A program made the position numbers and the translations under genes. Below the pieces are notes generated by a model, which worked only from the letters and a program-made list of their open reading frames with translations, did not search any database and had not been told where the DNA came from. A DNA stretch of 11,256 nt, from the NCBI GenBank assembly GCA_022614705.1, contig JAKEIB010000110.1, positions 1 through 11,256 of the forward strand, in the 5' to 3' direction. Source of the stretch: Planctomycetota bacterium. Its GTDB lineage: Bacteria; Planctomycetota; Planctomycetia; Pirellulales; Lacipirellulaceae. Positions 1 through 5,798 of the stretch are shown piece after piece. Positions within the stretch are counted from its first letter, which is position 1. Each line of letters begins with the position of its first letter.

Positions 1-74
1 GCTGGCGAGTTCAGATCGTGTACACGCATTGTCGAACGCAACTTGTTGAAATCCTAAGAGTTAACCGAAGTCAC

Positions 75-90
75 TCCGGCGTTAGCCGGA
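75..90. repeat. Small perfect hairpin TCCGGC-GTTA-GCCGGA
   Basis: A 6-bp perfect stem closed by a GTTA loop lies 8 bases before the GAGGA ribosome-binding site of the first gene. A similar TCCGGC/GCCGGA pair occurs after nusA at 7251-7271, so this may be a dispersed palindromic motif and not a gene-specific signal. It has no T-tract and is not a terminator. The remaining bases 1-107 show no gene. Confidence 0.4.
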
Positions 91-107
91 CAGTAGTGAG
101 GAATTGT

Positions 108-1088
108 ATGAAACGCCTTATTTACATTGCGAGCTACGTTCTGGTGCTGCTACCCGCACGACTTGCGGACGCGCACGGCACGCCGATTTCGGTCGGCCCA
201 GCCGGAGGCGCGCTGACTGCGAATGGTGGGCTTGCCGACGACCAAGGCTTCGCGCCCCAAATTTTCGTCGAGGACGATGAGGACGGCGACCCCTTTGCAT
301 CACTCGTGTTACCGAACGTCGGGCCGGTTATTCTTTGGCAAATACCGGGTCTTAACATTACCGGATTGGAGGAACAAAGCAGTCTTTCCATCGAGGTGCT
401 TGCGCGACCGGTGAAGGACGCCAGCCCGCCCGAGGATCGAATCTTGTGGTATTGGAATCCACTCTCGGAATTGGTCGAGCCGGCCGCTGCGGACTTACAC
501 CTTCTGGGAACGGGCATGCGGTACCTTACGCTATCGCCGGACGACAGCGTTGCACCGCCGCCGTTTCTACTCACTAACTCCATGGCCGGTCAGCAGGGAT
601 TTCACAACCACGGCCTGCTATCGTACGGCCTCGACAACAATCCGCCGCCCGCGCACGGCGCGTACGGATTCTTCGCTCGATTAACGTCAAATCAATACTC
701 GCCGTCGAATCCATTCTTAGTCGCGTTCAATCATGGCGTGAATTACGAGCAAATGGTTGTCGCCGCACTGGCGATCAACGCGGCCGCCGTTAATTCGCTG
801 CCGGGCGATTTCAACCACGACGGTGTCGTCGACACAGCCGACTACGTCGTTTGGCGCAAATCGATGGGCTCGGGGCCCGAATATATGATCTGGAGCGAGA
901 ACTTCGGCCGCACGATGAACGGCGGCCGTTCAATCTCGACGGCAAACTCGCCCGTGCCCGAACCGGCGACGATATTCATGCTCACGTCCGCGATAATCTT
1001 CCGCTCGATCGGTCGACGTCGACGCGTTTGCGCCGGCAACTCGCACCGCGTAAGGGCCGGGTTAAACACAGCTTCCGCAGGGCGATAG
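108..1088 (+). CDS. Secreted dockerin-type / PEP-CTERM sorting domain protein
   Basis: This 326-residue exported protein has no recognisable catalytic domain. The ATG at 108 is chosen because GAGGA (98-102) lies 5 bases upstream and a signal peptide begins there (residues 1-22, MKRLIYIASYVLVLLPARLADA, ending ADA before HG); the open frame extends further upstream to 18 without signal features. The body (about 23-230) is a planctomycete-style secreted region starting HGTPISVGPAGGALT. Residues 233-279 form a dockerin-like module with one calcium loop (D234, N236, D238, D245); the second half is degenerate. A PEP-CTERM signal follows: VPEP at 283-286, a hydrophobic helix, and RRRR at 303-306, then an unusual 20-residue extension. 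Known of these families: PEP-CTERM tails are processed by an exosortase at the inner membrane; dockerins bind calcium and sometimes cohesins. Neither partner gene is in the window. The exact function is unknown. Confidence 0.85.
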   Translation: MKRLIYIASYVLVLLPARLADAHGTPISVGPAGGALTANGGLADDQGFAPQIFVEDDEDGDPFASLVLPNVGPVILWQIPGLNITGLEEQSSLSIEVLARPVKDASPPEDRILWYWNPLSELVEPAAADLHLLGTGMRYLTLSPDDSVAPPPFLLTNSMAGQQGFHNHGLLSYGLDNNPPPAHGAYGFFARLTSNQYSPSNPFLVAFNHGVNYEQMVVAALAINAAAVNSLPGDFNHDGVVDTADYVVWRKSMGSGPEYMIWSENFGRTMNGGRSISTANSPVPEPATIFMLTSAIIFRSIGRRRRVCAGNSHRVRAGLNTASAGR

Positions 1089-1186
1089 CAGCCCGTTGAA
1101 AAACTGTGGCTGGCCTCTATGAGGCCGGCTTTTCGTCGAGGATTCCGGGGTCACAGACCCCGGCTACAGCTTTTTTCAACGGGCTG
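1089..1186. repeat. 98-bp palindromic repeat element (MITE- or REP-like)
   Basis: The ends are inverted copies: CAGCCCGTTGAAAAA at 1089-1103 and its complement at 1172-1186. The similarity continues inward (CTGTGGCTGG against the complement CTGTAGCCGG) with a one-to-two base gap, giving terminal repeats of about 25 bp. Inside are two smaller palindromes, GGCCTCTATGAGGCC (1112-1126) and GGGGTCACAGACCCC (1147-1161). It begins directly after the TAG stop of the dockerin gene. In RNA the ends could form a stem and act as a terminator or 3' stabiliser, since the right arm is preceded by TTTTTT. No transposase is encoded. Confidence 0.8.
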
Positions 1187-1213
1187 TTACGAGTATCGCA
1201 AGCACAACGCATG

Positions 1214-1242
1214 TTGCTGGCGGTTATCGAAGCGATTAAACT
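1214..1242 (+). promoter_or_regulatory. Possible weak promoter of the DUF1559 gene
   Basis: TTGCTG (1214-1219) and TAAACT (1237-1242) are separated by 17 bases and lie about 48 bases before the start codon at 1290. The match to the housekeeping consensus is only 3/6 and 4/6, so this is tentative. It lies just after the palindromic repeat, which is consistent with independent transcription of the downstream gene. Confidence 0.25.
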
Positions 1243-1289
1243 CAATTCGCCCGCAAGAGACACTCAGCAATCACAAGGGAGGCGTACCA

Positions 1290-2309
1290 ATGCGCCGTGC
1301 CATCACCCTTATCGAACTGCTGGTTGTCATTGCGATCATCGGAGTTCTCGTGGCCTTGCTATTGCCCGCGATACAAGCGGCGCGGGAAGCTGCTCGTCGC
1401 ACCTCGTGCCAAAACAACCTGCGGCAGATCGCGATTGCCGTGCAGAATTATCAGACTGCCCGGGGACACTATCCGCCAAGTGCCATATTCGCGCCGGGTA
1501 CCGCGATTGCCACCAACAACCAGTCCTGGTCTATCCACGGGCGTATTCTGCCCTATCTGGAAGAAGAAAGCGCCTTCCTGCGAGTCGATCTTGATGTCGC
1601 CTGGGATAAACAGCTCGGTACCGGCGTGCCGACGGCGCGCATCGCGACATACCTATGTCCCTCCGAAGTCAACGATACGGTGAGGGTCGATGGCGGCGGC
1701 CAAGCACTCATTTATCCGCATACCTACGGGTTCAACTTCGGAACGTGGAAGGTCTGGAGTCCGGTGACCGACACGGGTGGCGATGGCAGCTTTTACGTCA
1801 ACAGCCGCCTGCGGCCCGCGCATTTTACCGACGGCCTGAGTCATACCCTGTGCGTCGCGGAGGTGAAGGCATTTACGTCCTACTTCCGCAACACCAGCGA
1901 TCCTGGACCAACGGTGCCGGAGTCGCCGAACGATATCGCGGGGTTTACCGGCGGCGCACAGTTCAAGCTTGGACCCCAAACGAACGATAACACGGGTCAC
2001 ACCGAATGGTGTGACGGCCGCGTTCACCATAGTGGCTTTACGACGGTATTCACGCCCAACACGTTTGTGCCGTATGTCCACTCCGATGGGCAAACCTACG
2101 ACGTGGACTTCAACTCGCGGCAGGAAGGCAACAGCGCCACGCAAACGACTTACGCGGCCGTCACGTCCCGCAGTTATCACACGCACGGTGTGAATGTCGC
2201 CGTAATGGATGGGTCGGTGCACTTTGTGCGCGAAGAGGTTTCGCCAGTCGTCTGGCGGGGCGGCGGCACAAGGGCCGGGAGCGAAGCGGTTTTGCGCCCG
2301 AACGAGTGA
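1290..2309 (+). CDS. DUF1559 domain protein with prepilin-type N-terminus (H-X9-DG family)
   Basis: A 339-residue protein of the large planctomycete DUF1559 family, thought to be type II pseudopilin-like and envelope-exposed. The ATG at 1290 has GGGAGG (1277-1282) 7 bases upstream; the frame continues upstream to 1119 only through the repeat element. The N-terminus is MRRAITLIELLVVIAIIGVL: a three-residue basic leader, the T-L-I-E-L methylation-type motif with Glu at +5 if cleavage follows Ala4, then one hydrophobic helix to about residue 25 and the family-typical LLPAIQAAREAARRTSC. The usual Gly-Phe at the cleavage site is Ala-Ile here. Near the C-terminus H297 is followed after nine residues by D307-G308, the H-X9-DG signature, and WRGGGTRAGSEAV closes the domain. 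Length is normal for the family. The substrate or polymer partner is unknown. Confidence 0.93.
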   Translation: MRRAITLIELLVVIAIIGVLVALLLPAIQAAREAARRTSCQNNLRQIAIAVQNYQTARGHYPPSAIFAPGTAIATNNQSWSIHGRILPYLEEESAFLRVDLDVAWDKQLGTGVPTARIATYLCPSEVNDTVRVDGGGQALIYPHTYGFNFGTWKVWSPVTDTGGDGSFYVNSRLRPAHFTDGLSHTLCVAEVKAFTSYFRNTSDPGPTVPESPNDIAGFTGGAQFKLGPQTNDNTGHTEWCDGRVHHSGFTTVFTPNTFVPYVHSDGQTYDVDFNSRQEGNSATQTTYAAVTSRSYHTHGVNVAVMDGSVHFVREEVSPVVWRGGGTRAGSEAVLRPNE

Positions 2310-2354
2310 TTGCCGTCATCGCGCAAGCAGCGGTCGATTGAGCAGGGCCCATTG

Positions 2355-3323
2355 TCACCTTGTCGACGGGTCCGCTCGGCGACGTAATATCGTCAGCAAT
2401 CCGACGGCACCGAGCGCAACTGCAAGCCCGCTTGGCTCCGGGACGACCCGGAACTGCAGATCAATCGTGGTGTCGAACAGGCTGTCGGCCATGGACAGCA
2501 TCGTCAGCGTGGGTGCATCGGTCCGGCCCTCCACGTTCGTGCGCAGTCCATCCGGGCCGCCGACTCCCAGCTCGACGAAGGCGATCAGCGTCTGCCCGCC
2601 GGGCGCTAGCGGCACGTCCGTATACGTGATCGACTGCTCCAGCAGATACGTCGGCGGGGCGAAGAGGTTTAAGGGTGGGGGCACAAGGTCGGTAAACGCG
2701 CCGCTCATGTCCACCGCCGCCCCTCCCGCCGCCGGCGTCTGACGTGTGAAAAACGACATACCCGCTGACGCCACGCCGCTGGCCGACAGATCGCTCCCCG
2801 TCACGCGCACGTTCACCACCACGTCATACGGCCCAGCCGCGTCGGCCGCGCTGTCGGATGTCAGCCACATCTCGATGAAGCCCCGAATCGTCCCCTCCGC
2901 CCGGAAGTGGTCATCATCATCCAGCGAAATGCTGCTGGTGATCCCCGTGGACAGCGACCGCATACGAATATCCGTCGTCAGCCCTGCGTAGTTGTAGCCG
3001 AAGTCGACCATCGACCGCGCCGTCGAGTAATCGTCGCCGTCCCGCACGGTCATCGAATCATCCAGCGTCCAGTCGCCCGCCACCGGCGGGTTCGACTCGC
3101 CCGGCCAGTTGACCCCCACCAGACGACTGATGCTATGGTCATAAGCCGCCCCCGCCGTTACGCCATTGATGTTCACATCTCCTTCGATGTGCAAATCGAC
3201 ATACGAGGGCGTGCCTGGCACGACGCGAACCACCGCCCACCCCTCGCCCGCCGCGAGCGCTACCACCGCGATCGCTCCAAGCACCGACCAGGAACCGCAT
3301 CGACATTTGATCAGCGCACACAT
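2355..3323 (-). CDS. Secreted PEP-CTERM protein, second gene of an overlapping pair
   Basis: A 322-residue exported protein of unknown function. The start (ATG at 3323-3321) is set by a strong AGGAGGG at 3337-3331, 7 bases away, and by the signal peptide beginning there (hydrophobic 13-25, GEGWA around 26-30). The frame is open upstream to 3443, but that part overlaps the preceding gene and lacks such features. The mature region is rich in Asp, Gly, Ser and Thr, contains a DDDD run, and has beta-rich character as in extracellular matrix-like proteins; no motif identifies an enzyme. The C-terminus is a PEP-CTERM signal: VPEP at 294-297, a hydrophobic stretch LAVALGAVGLLTIL, then RRR and a short tail. 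Its start overlaps the 3' end of the preceding minus-strand gene by 13 bp, so the pair is likely co-transcribed and co-translated. It converges on the DUF1559 gene with a 45-bp gap. Confidence 0.85.
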   Translation of the reverse strand: MCALIKCRCGSWSVLGAIAVVALAAGEGWAVVRVVPGTPSYVDLHIEGDVNINGVTAGAAYDHSISRLVGVNWPGESNPPVAGDWTLDDSMTVRDGDDYSTARSMVDFGYNYAGLTTDIRMRSLSTGITSSISLDDDDHFRAEGTIRGFIEMWLTSDSAADAAGPYDVVVNVRVTGSDLSASGVASAGMSFFTRQTPAAGGAAVDMSGAFTDLVPPPLNLFAPPTYLLEQSITYTDVPLAPGGQTLIAFVELGVGGPDGLRTNVEGRTDAPTLTMLSMADSLFDTTIDLQFRVVPEPSGLAVALGAVGLLTILRRRADPSTR

Positions 3324-4099
3324 ATCAATACCCTCCTCGCAGTAGTCCGCCTGCGGCATCGCGGGGCCAGCAGACAAAAGCCGGCCAACGTTGTTAACAG
3401 CAGCGCACTCGGCTCCGGCACGATCACGCCCGTGATCGTCCACCGGCCGATCACCGTCCCGGCGGGGAGCGGCGGCGGGTTGGGGTTCGTGGAGGCAAGT
3501 TTCAACAGCACATCGAAGTCGCTCGGGGGCGGATCGGGCGTACTGGCGTCCAGCACCACGTCGAGGTCGTCGATGAACCAGCCACGGTCCATTACTACCT
3601 GCGGATTCAGCTCAAAATCAACACGATACATTACATAAGGGCTCGTCGGCGGCTCGGAAAGCACCGGGCTGAAACGGAGCCGCCAGAGCGAGTCGTTGAG
3701 CTTTTCCGCGTTGACATACTCTTTGCCCGGCCCCGGATGCATGTCGTGAAACGGCTTCAGCGAGCCGGTGAACGGTTCGGAAACGCGTATTGAAAAGAGC
3801 ATCTCGGTGACTCCCAGCAACACGTCCAGGAGGCTCATGACATCGACTTCCCCCTTGTCGTCGGGGGTGCCGCCGATGCTAGAGGCGACCTTCAAATGGA
3901 TGTCAGGACTGTGGGAACTCATCGCAATCTCCTCGTAAACCGGGGAGCCCGCCGGCGGGCGGAACACGTCGAACGAGACCTCTGGCCCCGGTCCGGGGCC
4001 AGAGCTGGGCAAAAGTTCCACCAGCGTAAATGTGTGCCCGACCGTGGCAGCGCCAAGTATCAACCACAAACCGCACATCACACCAATCAATCTGCGCAT
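3311..4099 (-). CDS. Secreted PEP-CTERM protein, first gene of an overlapping pair
   Basis: A 262-residue exported protein of unknown function. The ATG at 4099-4097 is chosen because GGGAGGG (4113-4107) lies 7 bases upstream and a signal peptide starts there (MRRLIGVMCGLWLILGAATV). The frame remains open upstream to 4405, but that part is arginine-rich and lacks the features of a secreted protein. The mature part begins with a Pro/Gly-rich stretch and later has the sequence WFIDDLDVVLDAS, suggestive of a beta-sandwich; I do not recognise a domain. The C-terminus carries VPEP (227-230), a hydrophobic segment ALLLTTLAGFCLL, and an extended basic tail, CRRRTTARRVLICVR. The ARR codons of that tail include AGG AGG, the ribosome-binding site of the next gene, so the tail is under two constraints. 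A promoter lies at 4474-4445, implying a leader of about 340 nt. Confidence 0.85.
   Translation of the reverse strand: MRRLIGVMCGLWLILGAATVGHTFTLVELLPSSGPGPGPEVSFDVFRPPAGSPVYEEIAMSSHSPDIHLKVASSIGGTPDDKGEVDVMSLLDVLLGVTEMLFSIRVSEPFTGSLKPFHDMHPGPGKEYVNAEKLNDSLWRLRFSPVLSEPPTSPYVMYRVDFELNPQVVMDRGWFIDDLDVVLDASTPDPPPSDFDVLLKLASTNPNPPPLPAGTVIGRWTITGVIVPEPSALLLTTLAGFCLLAPRCRRRTTARRVLICVR
3331..3337 (-). promoter_or_regulatory. Ribosome-binding site embedded in the upstream coding sequence
   Basis: AGGAGGG read on the minus strand is a near-perfect Shine-Dalgarno sequence 7 bases before the ATG at 3323. The same bases encode two arginines and the start of a valine codon in the C-terminal tail of the upstream PEP-CTERM protein. 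It decides the start of the downstream gene and supports translational coupling or re-initiation. Confidence 0.85.
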
Positions 4100-4539
4100 G
4101 GCAGTACCCTCCCGGCAGCGGTTCGTCTGGGGCGGACGAGGCTGCCCAAAACGAAGAACGAGAAGCGGTGAAAAGAAACGACGCCGTGGCGGAAACAGCG
4201 TCGCGGTGGGACGATCAATAGATGCGGGAACGAAACCCACCTCGCGCCCGGGTACCCGCTTGCGGGTGCCGACGCACACGAACAAGTCAAGAATTCGCCG
4301 CGCGGGCTGCCGTCGCTGAATGTCCGACGGCCGGGTACCGCCGCATAGCGGTGGTCGGCTGCGCGACGCGCGAAAACCACTGGCCCTCATTAGCGTCCCT
4401 TTCACAAAGTAGCTGCGAAAGACGGCGACGCACGAACGCGGTTCATTCTAAGCGTCGCCGACCAAACGCGTCAACAGATTTCCATCGTAGGTCCAACGAC
4501 GAATCGTCCGTTAGGACCTCCCGAAAGTTGCATCGAAGA
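4100..4539. other. 440-bp intergenic region with leader hairpins
   Basis: I see no convincing gene here. It lies between the membrane protein stop and the start of the PEP-CTERM pair and should be mostly the pair's 5' leader, read on the minus strand. Hairpins visible: 4251-4259 with 4262-4270 (one mismatch), and 4330-4341 with 4348-4359, where GCCG and ACCGC arms pair around a GGT/GGT internal loop. The promoter at 4445-4474 and an inverted repeat at 4424-4459 are described separately. An open frame from 4405 runs into the downstream gene but looks incidental. Confidence 0.5.
4424..4474 (-). promoter_or_regulatory. Sigma70-like promoter with inverted repeat around the -10 box
   Basis: On the minus strand, TTGACG (4474-4469) and TAGAAT (4450-4445) are separated by 18 bases; each matches the housekeeping consensus at 5 of 6 positions. 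Predicted start is near 4438, giving a leader of about 340 nt to the ATG at 4099. A perfect 8-bp inverted repeat, GGCGACGC (4424-4431) and GCGTCGCC (4452-4459), brackets the -10 box and start site. That placement would suit an operator, although it could equally be a hairpin at the transcript start. Confidence 0.5.
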
Positions 4540-5298
4540 TCAGGTGGTTAGTAGCCGCCGCTCGAGCGGCCACATGTCGGCCAGCCATTTGGCCGCGAGG
4601 CCCAACGCGGCGCCAAATATGGCATGCGCGGTGAACGTTACGATGACAAATCGCGTCGTCATGTGAATGCCGAAGAAGGATGGATAGGGTGTGAGCAGCA
4701 TTGCGAATTCGAGGCCCGTGGCGAACAGCACGGCCCACAACCAGCTACGTCGCGAGGCGTCGCCCACCAGCGCCATGTACATGACGCCGAAGGTGATGCC
4801 GTTGGAGAAGTGATAGACCCAACCCATCAAATGGGCCGACAGGCTGAACTGCGAATCGGTTGTCGCCGCATCAAAGGGTTGTCCCAGAATCATGGCCCCG
4901 AAGCGCGGAAAGACTTTGAACAACGGCAGTCGCAGCCATTCGGGACCGACCCCATCGAGCGCCGCCACGACGAACGGGATGCGAAACAGATCGTAGGCGC
5001 AGGCCGCGATGAAACCGGCCACCGCGCCAATCACCGCGCTGCGCCACAGCAAGCCTGGGCCGCGCATCCAGTCGGCGATCGCGAGGACGGCGAGCGCGGC
5101 ATTGGCCGGTATGAGAATCGCAAACGTAAACCACCGCATGGTGCACAGCCCGTAGAACTCCGATAGCAAACACCAAATCGATGTCGCGGCGAGCACGAAC
5201 ACAACGACGCGGGCCGGCAAGGACCAACTCAAGATGGCAGGAAACAGTTTTTGCATAACATTCACAAGCCGTTCAGTGATTCCGATCAACACTCGCAC
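4540..5298 (-). CDS. Polytopic inner-membrane protein of unknown family
   Basis: A 252-residue hydrophobic protein I cannot assign to a named family. The GTG at 5298-5296 is preferred because GGAG (5308-5305) lies 6 bases upstream; an in-frame ATG at 5256 has no ribosome-binding site and would shorten the amphipathic N-terminus by 14 residues. About six membrane segments are visible: roughly 29-49, 55-76, 85-112, 156-178, 185-204 and 214-236. A longer loop (about 113-155) separates the two triplets and contains FRFGAMILGQPFDAATT-like sequence. Polar residues lie within or beside the later segments: H156, H163 in the motif GWVYHFSNGITFG, E197, H212 and H225 (TAH), which could bind a metal, cofactor or proton. 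It is transcribed divergently from nusA and has no obvious partner; the adjacent PEP-CTERM genes are separated by a promoter. Confidence 0.8.
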   Translation of the reverse strand: MRVLIGITERLVNVMQKLFPAILSWSLPARVVVFVLAATSIWCLLSEFYGLCTMRWFTFAILIPANAALAVLAIADWMRGPGLLWRSAVIGAVAGFIAACAYDLFRIPFVVAALDGVGPEWLRLPLFKVFPRFGAMILGQPFDAATTDSQFSLSAHLMGWVYHFSNGITFGVMYMALVGDASRRSWLWAVLFATGLEFAMLLTPYPSFFGIHMTTRFVIVTFTAHAIFGAALGLAAKWLADMWPLERRLLTT

Positions 5299-5495
5299 TT
5301 TATTCTCCAGTGGTAAGGGTCAGTTTTCCAGCGTGGCGATCGTCGGCTGAAACGCTTGACCACCCATGCAAAATCGAAATGACGCGGCCCGCGAGCCTTA
5401 GAACATCGCCGGCAAAGGATGCCTGCCGTGCTTCCCTTCTGACTGAAAAGTGAAAAATCCGGTGGTTCCACATTGTCTATGCGACAGGGTGCCGC

Positions 5496-5525
5496 TTGAC
5501 ACCCTCACGATCGGTTAAGTATCTT
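5496..5525 (+). promoter_or_regulatory. Strong sigma70-like promoter of the nusA operon
   Basis: A perfect TTGACA (-35, 5496-5501) and TATCTT (-10, 5520-5525, 4 of 6 matches) are separated by 18 bases. Predicted transcription start is near 5532, about 267 bases before the nusA ATG. There is no gene between this site and nusA, so it is the natural candidate for driving nusA-infB-rbfA. Confidence 0.65.
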
Positions 5526-5533
5526 GAGGGGTT

Positions 5534-5585
5534 CGCCAACCGCTTTAAGTCGCGTTGGCGTAAGGAGTTTCGATCCGACAACGCG
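5534..5585 (+). promoter_or_regulatory. Two mutually exclusive hairpins at the 5' end of the nusA leader
   Basis: CGCCAAC (5534-5540) is complementary to GTTGGCG (5554-5560). CGCGTTG (5551-5557) is complementary to CAACGCG (5579-5585). Both stems are perfect 7-bp helices and both need bases 5554-5557, so only one can form at a time. The first would start almost at the predicted transcript 5' end. A GGAG sequence (5563-5566) lies in the loop of the second. No T-rich terminator follows. It may be an attenuation or antitermination device, or coincidence. Confidence 0.35.
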
Positions 5586-5638
5586 TCGCCGCTCTGCGAA
5601 AGTAGTGCGCAGGGAGATTTTGCAGCCGCGCGGCGGTT

Positions 5639-5727
5639 GTACGTCAGGTTTTCCAGCCTGACTGCGGGCGTAAAAGTGTCGGGTCGCCACGGCGACTCGC
5701 TACGGCGAGCTGGACAGCCTGACGTAC
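5639..5727. repeat. Palindromic repeat element in the nusA leader
   Basis: A left arm, GTACGTCAGGTTTTCCAGC (5639-5657), is the inverted partner of 5709-5727 with 17 of 19 bases matching. Between the arms are two more small palindromes, GTCGCC-AC-GGCGAC and CTCGC-TAC-GGCGAG type, so the whole could fold as a branched structure. The sequence is unrelated to the 1089-1186 element. It encodes no protein and lies wholly within the predicted untranslated leader. Confidence 0.7.
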
Positions 5728-5798
5728 GAACAACTCGAACAATTCGGTCAACTCGGTTTGCCCTCGCGGCGGGCGTCATACGTCGCGGAAAGGTGGCC

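Larger units (their letters stand above)
5299..5798. other. 500-bp divergent regulatory region and nusA leader
   Basis: No gene is supported here. Bases 5299-5495 separate the divergent membrane-protein gene from the nusA promoter; apart from a small CGGCA/TGCCG palindrome (5410-5428) I see nothing convincing, and no clear minus-strand promoter. Bases from about 5532 to 5798 should be the untranslated leader of the nusA operon and contain the paired hairpins at 5534-5585 and the palindromic repeat at 5639-5727. The nusA reading frame is open through this leader from 5496, but only by chance. Confidence 0.65.

Noticed and set aside
1171..1186. Intrinsic terminator from the TTTTTT in the right arm of the 98-bp palindrome
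   Set aside because: The T-run is inside the stem and not after it, so this is not a canonical terminator; kept only as a possible secondary role of the repeat.
1653..2222. 189-codon minus-strand frame opposite the DUF1559 gene
   Set aside because: Complement of clearly coding DUF1559 sequence; no start signal or motif.
2907..3638. 243-codon plus-strand frame opposite the PEP-CTERM pair
   Set aside because: It spans two minus-strand genes with signal peptides and sorting tails; Arg/His-rich composition is typical of a shadow frame.
5356..5384. Second plus-strand promoter with TTGACC in the divergent region
   Set aside because: No acceptable -10 box at 16-19 bases; the TTGACA at 5496 is much better.
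5286..5471. Small minus-strand frame (61 codons) upstream of the membrane protein gene
   Set aside because: GTG start without ribosome-binding site, no hydrophobic or conserved pattern; its overlap with the next gene is not enough evidence.
5496..5798. 101-codon N-terminal extension of NusA
   Set aside because: It would start at the TTG of the -35 box and run through a palindromic repeat; the family start and a ribosome-binding site are at 5799.
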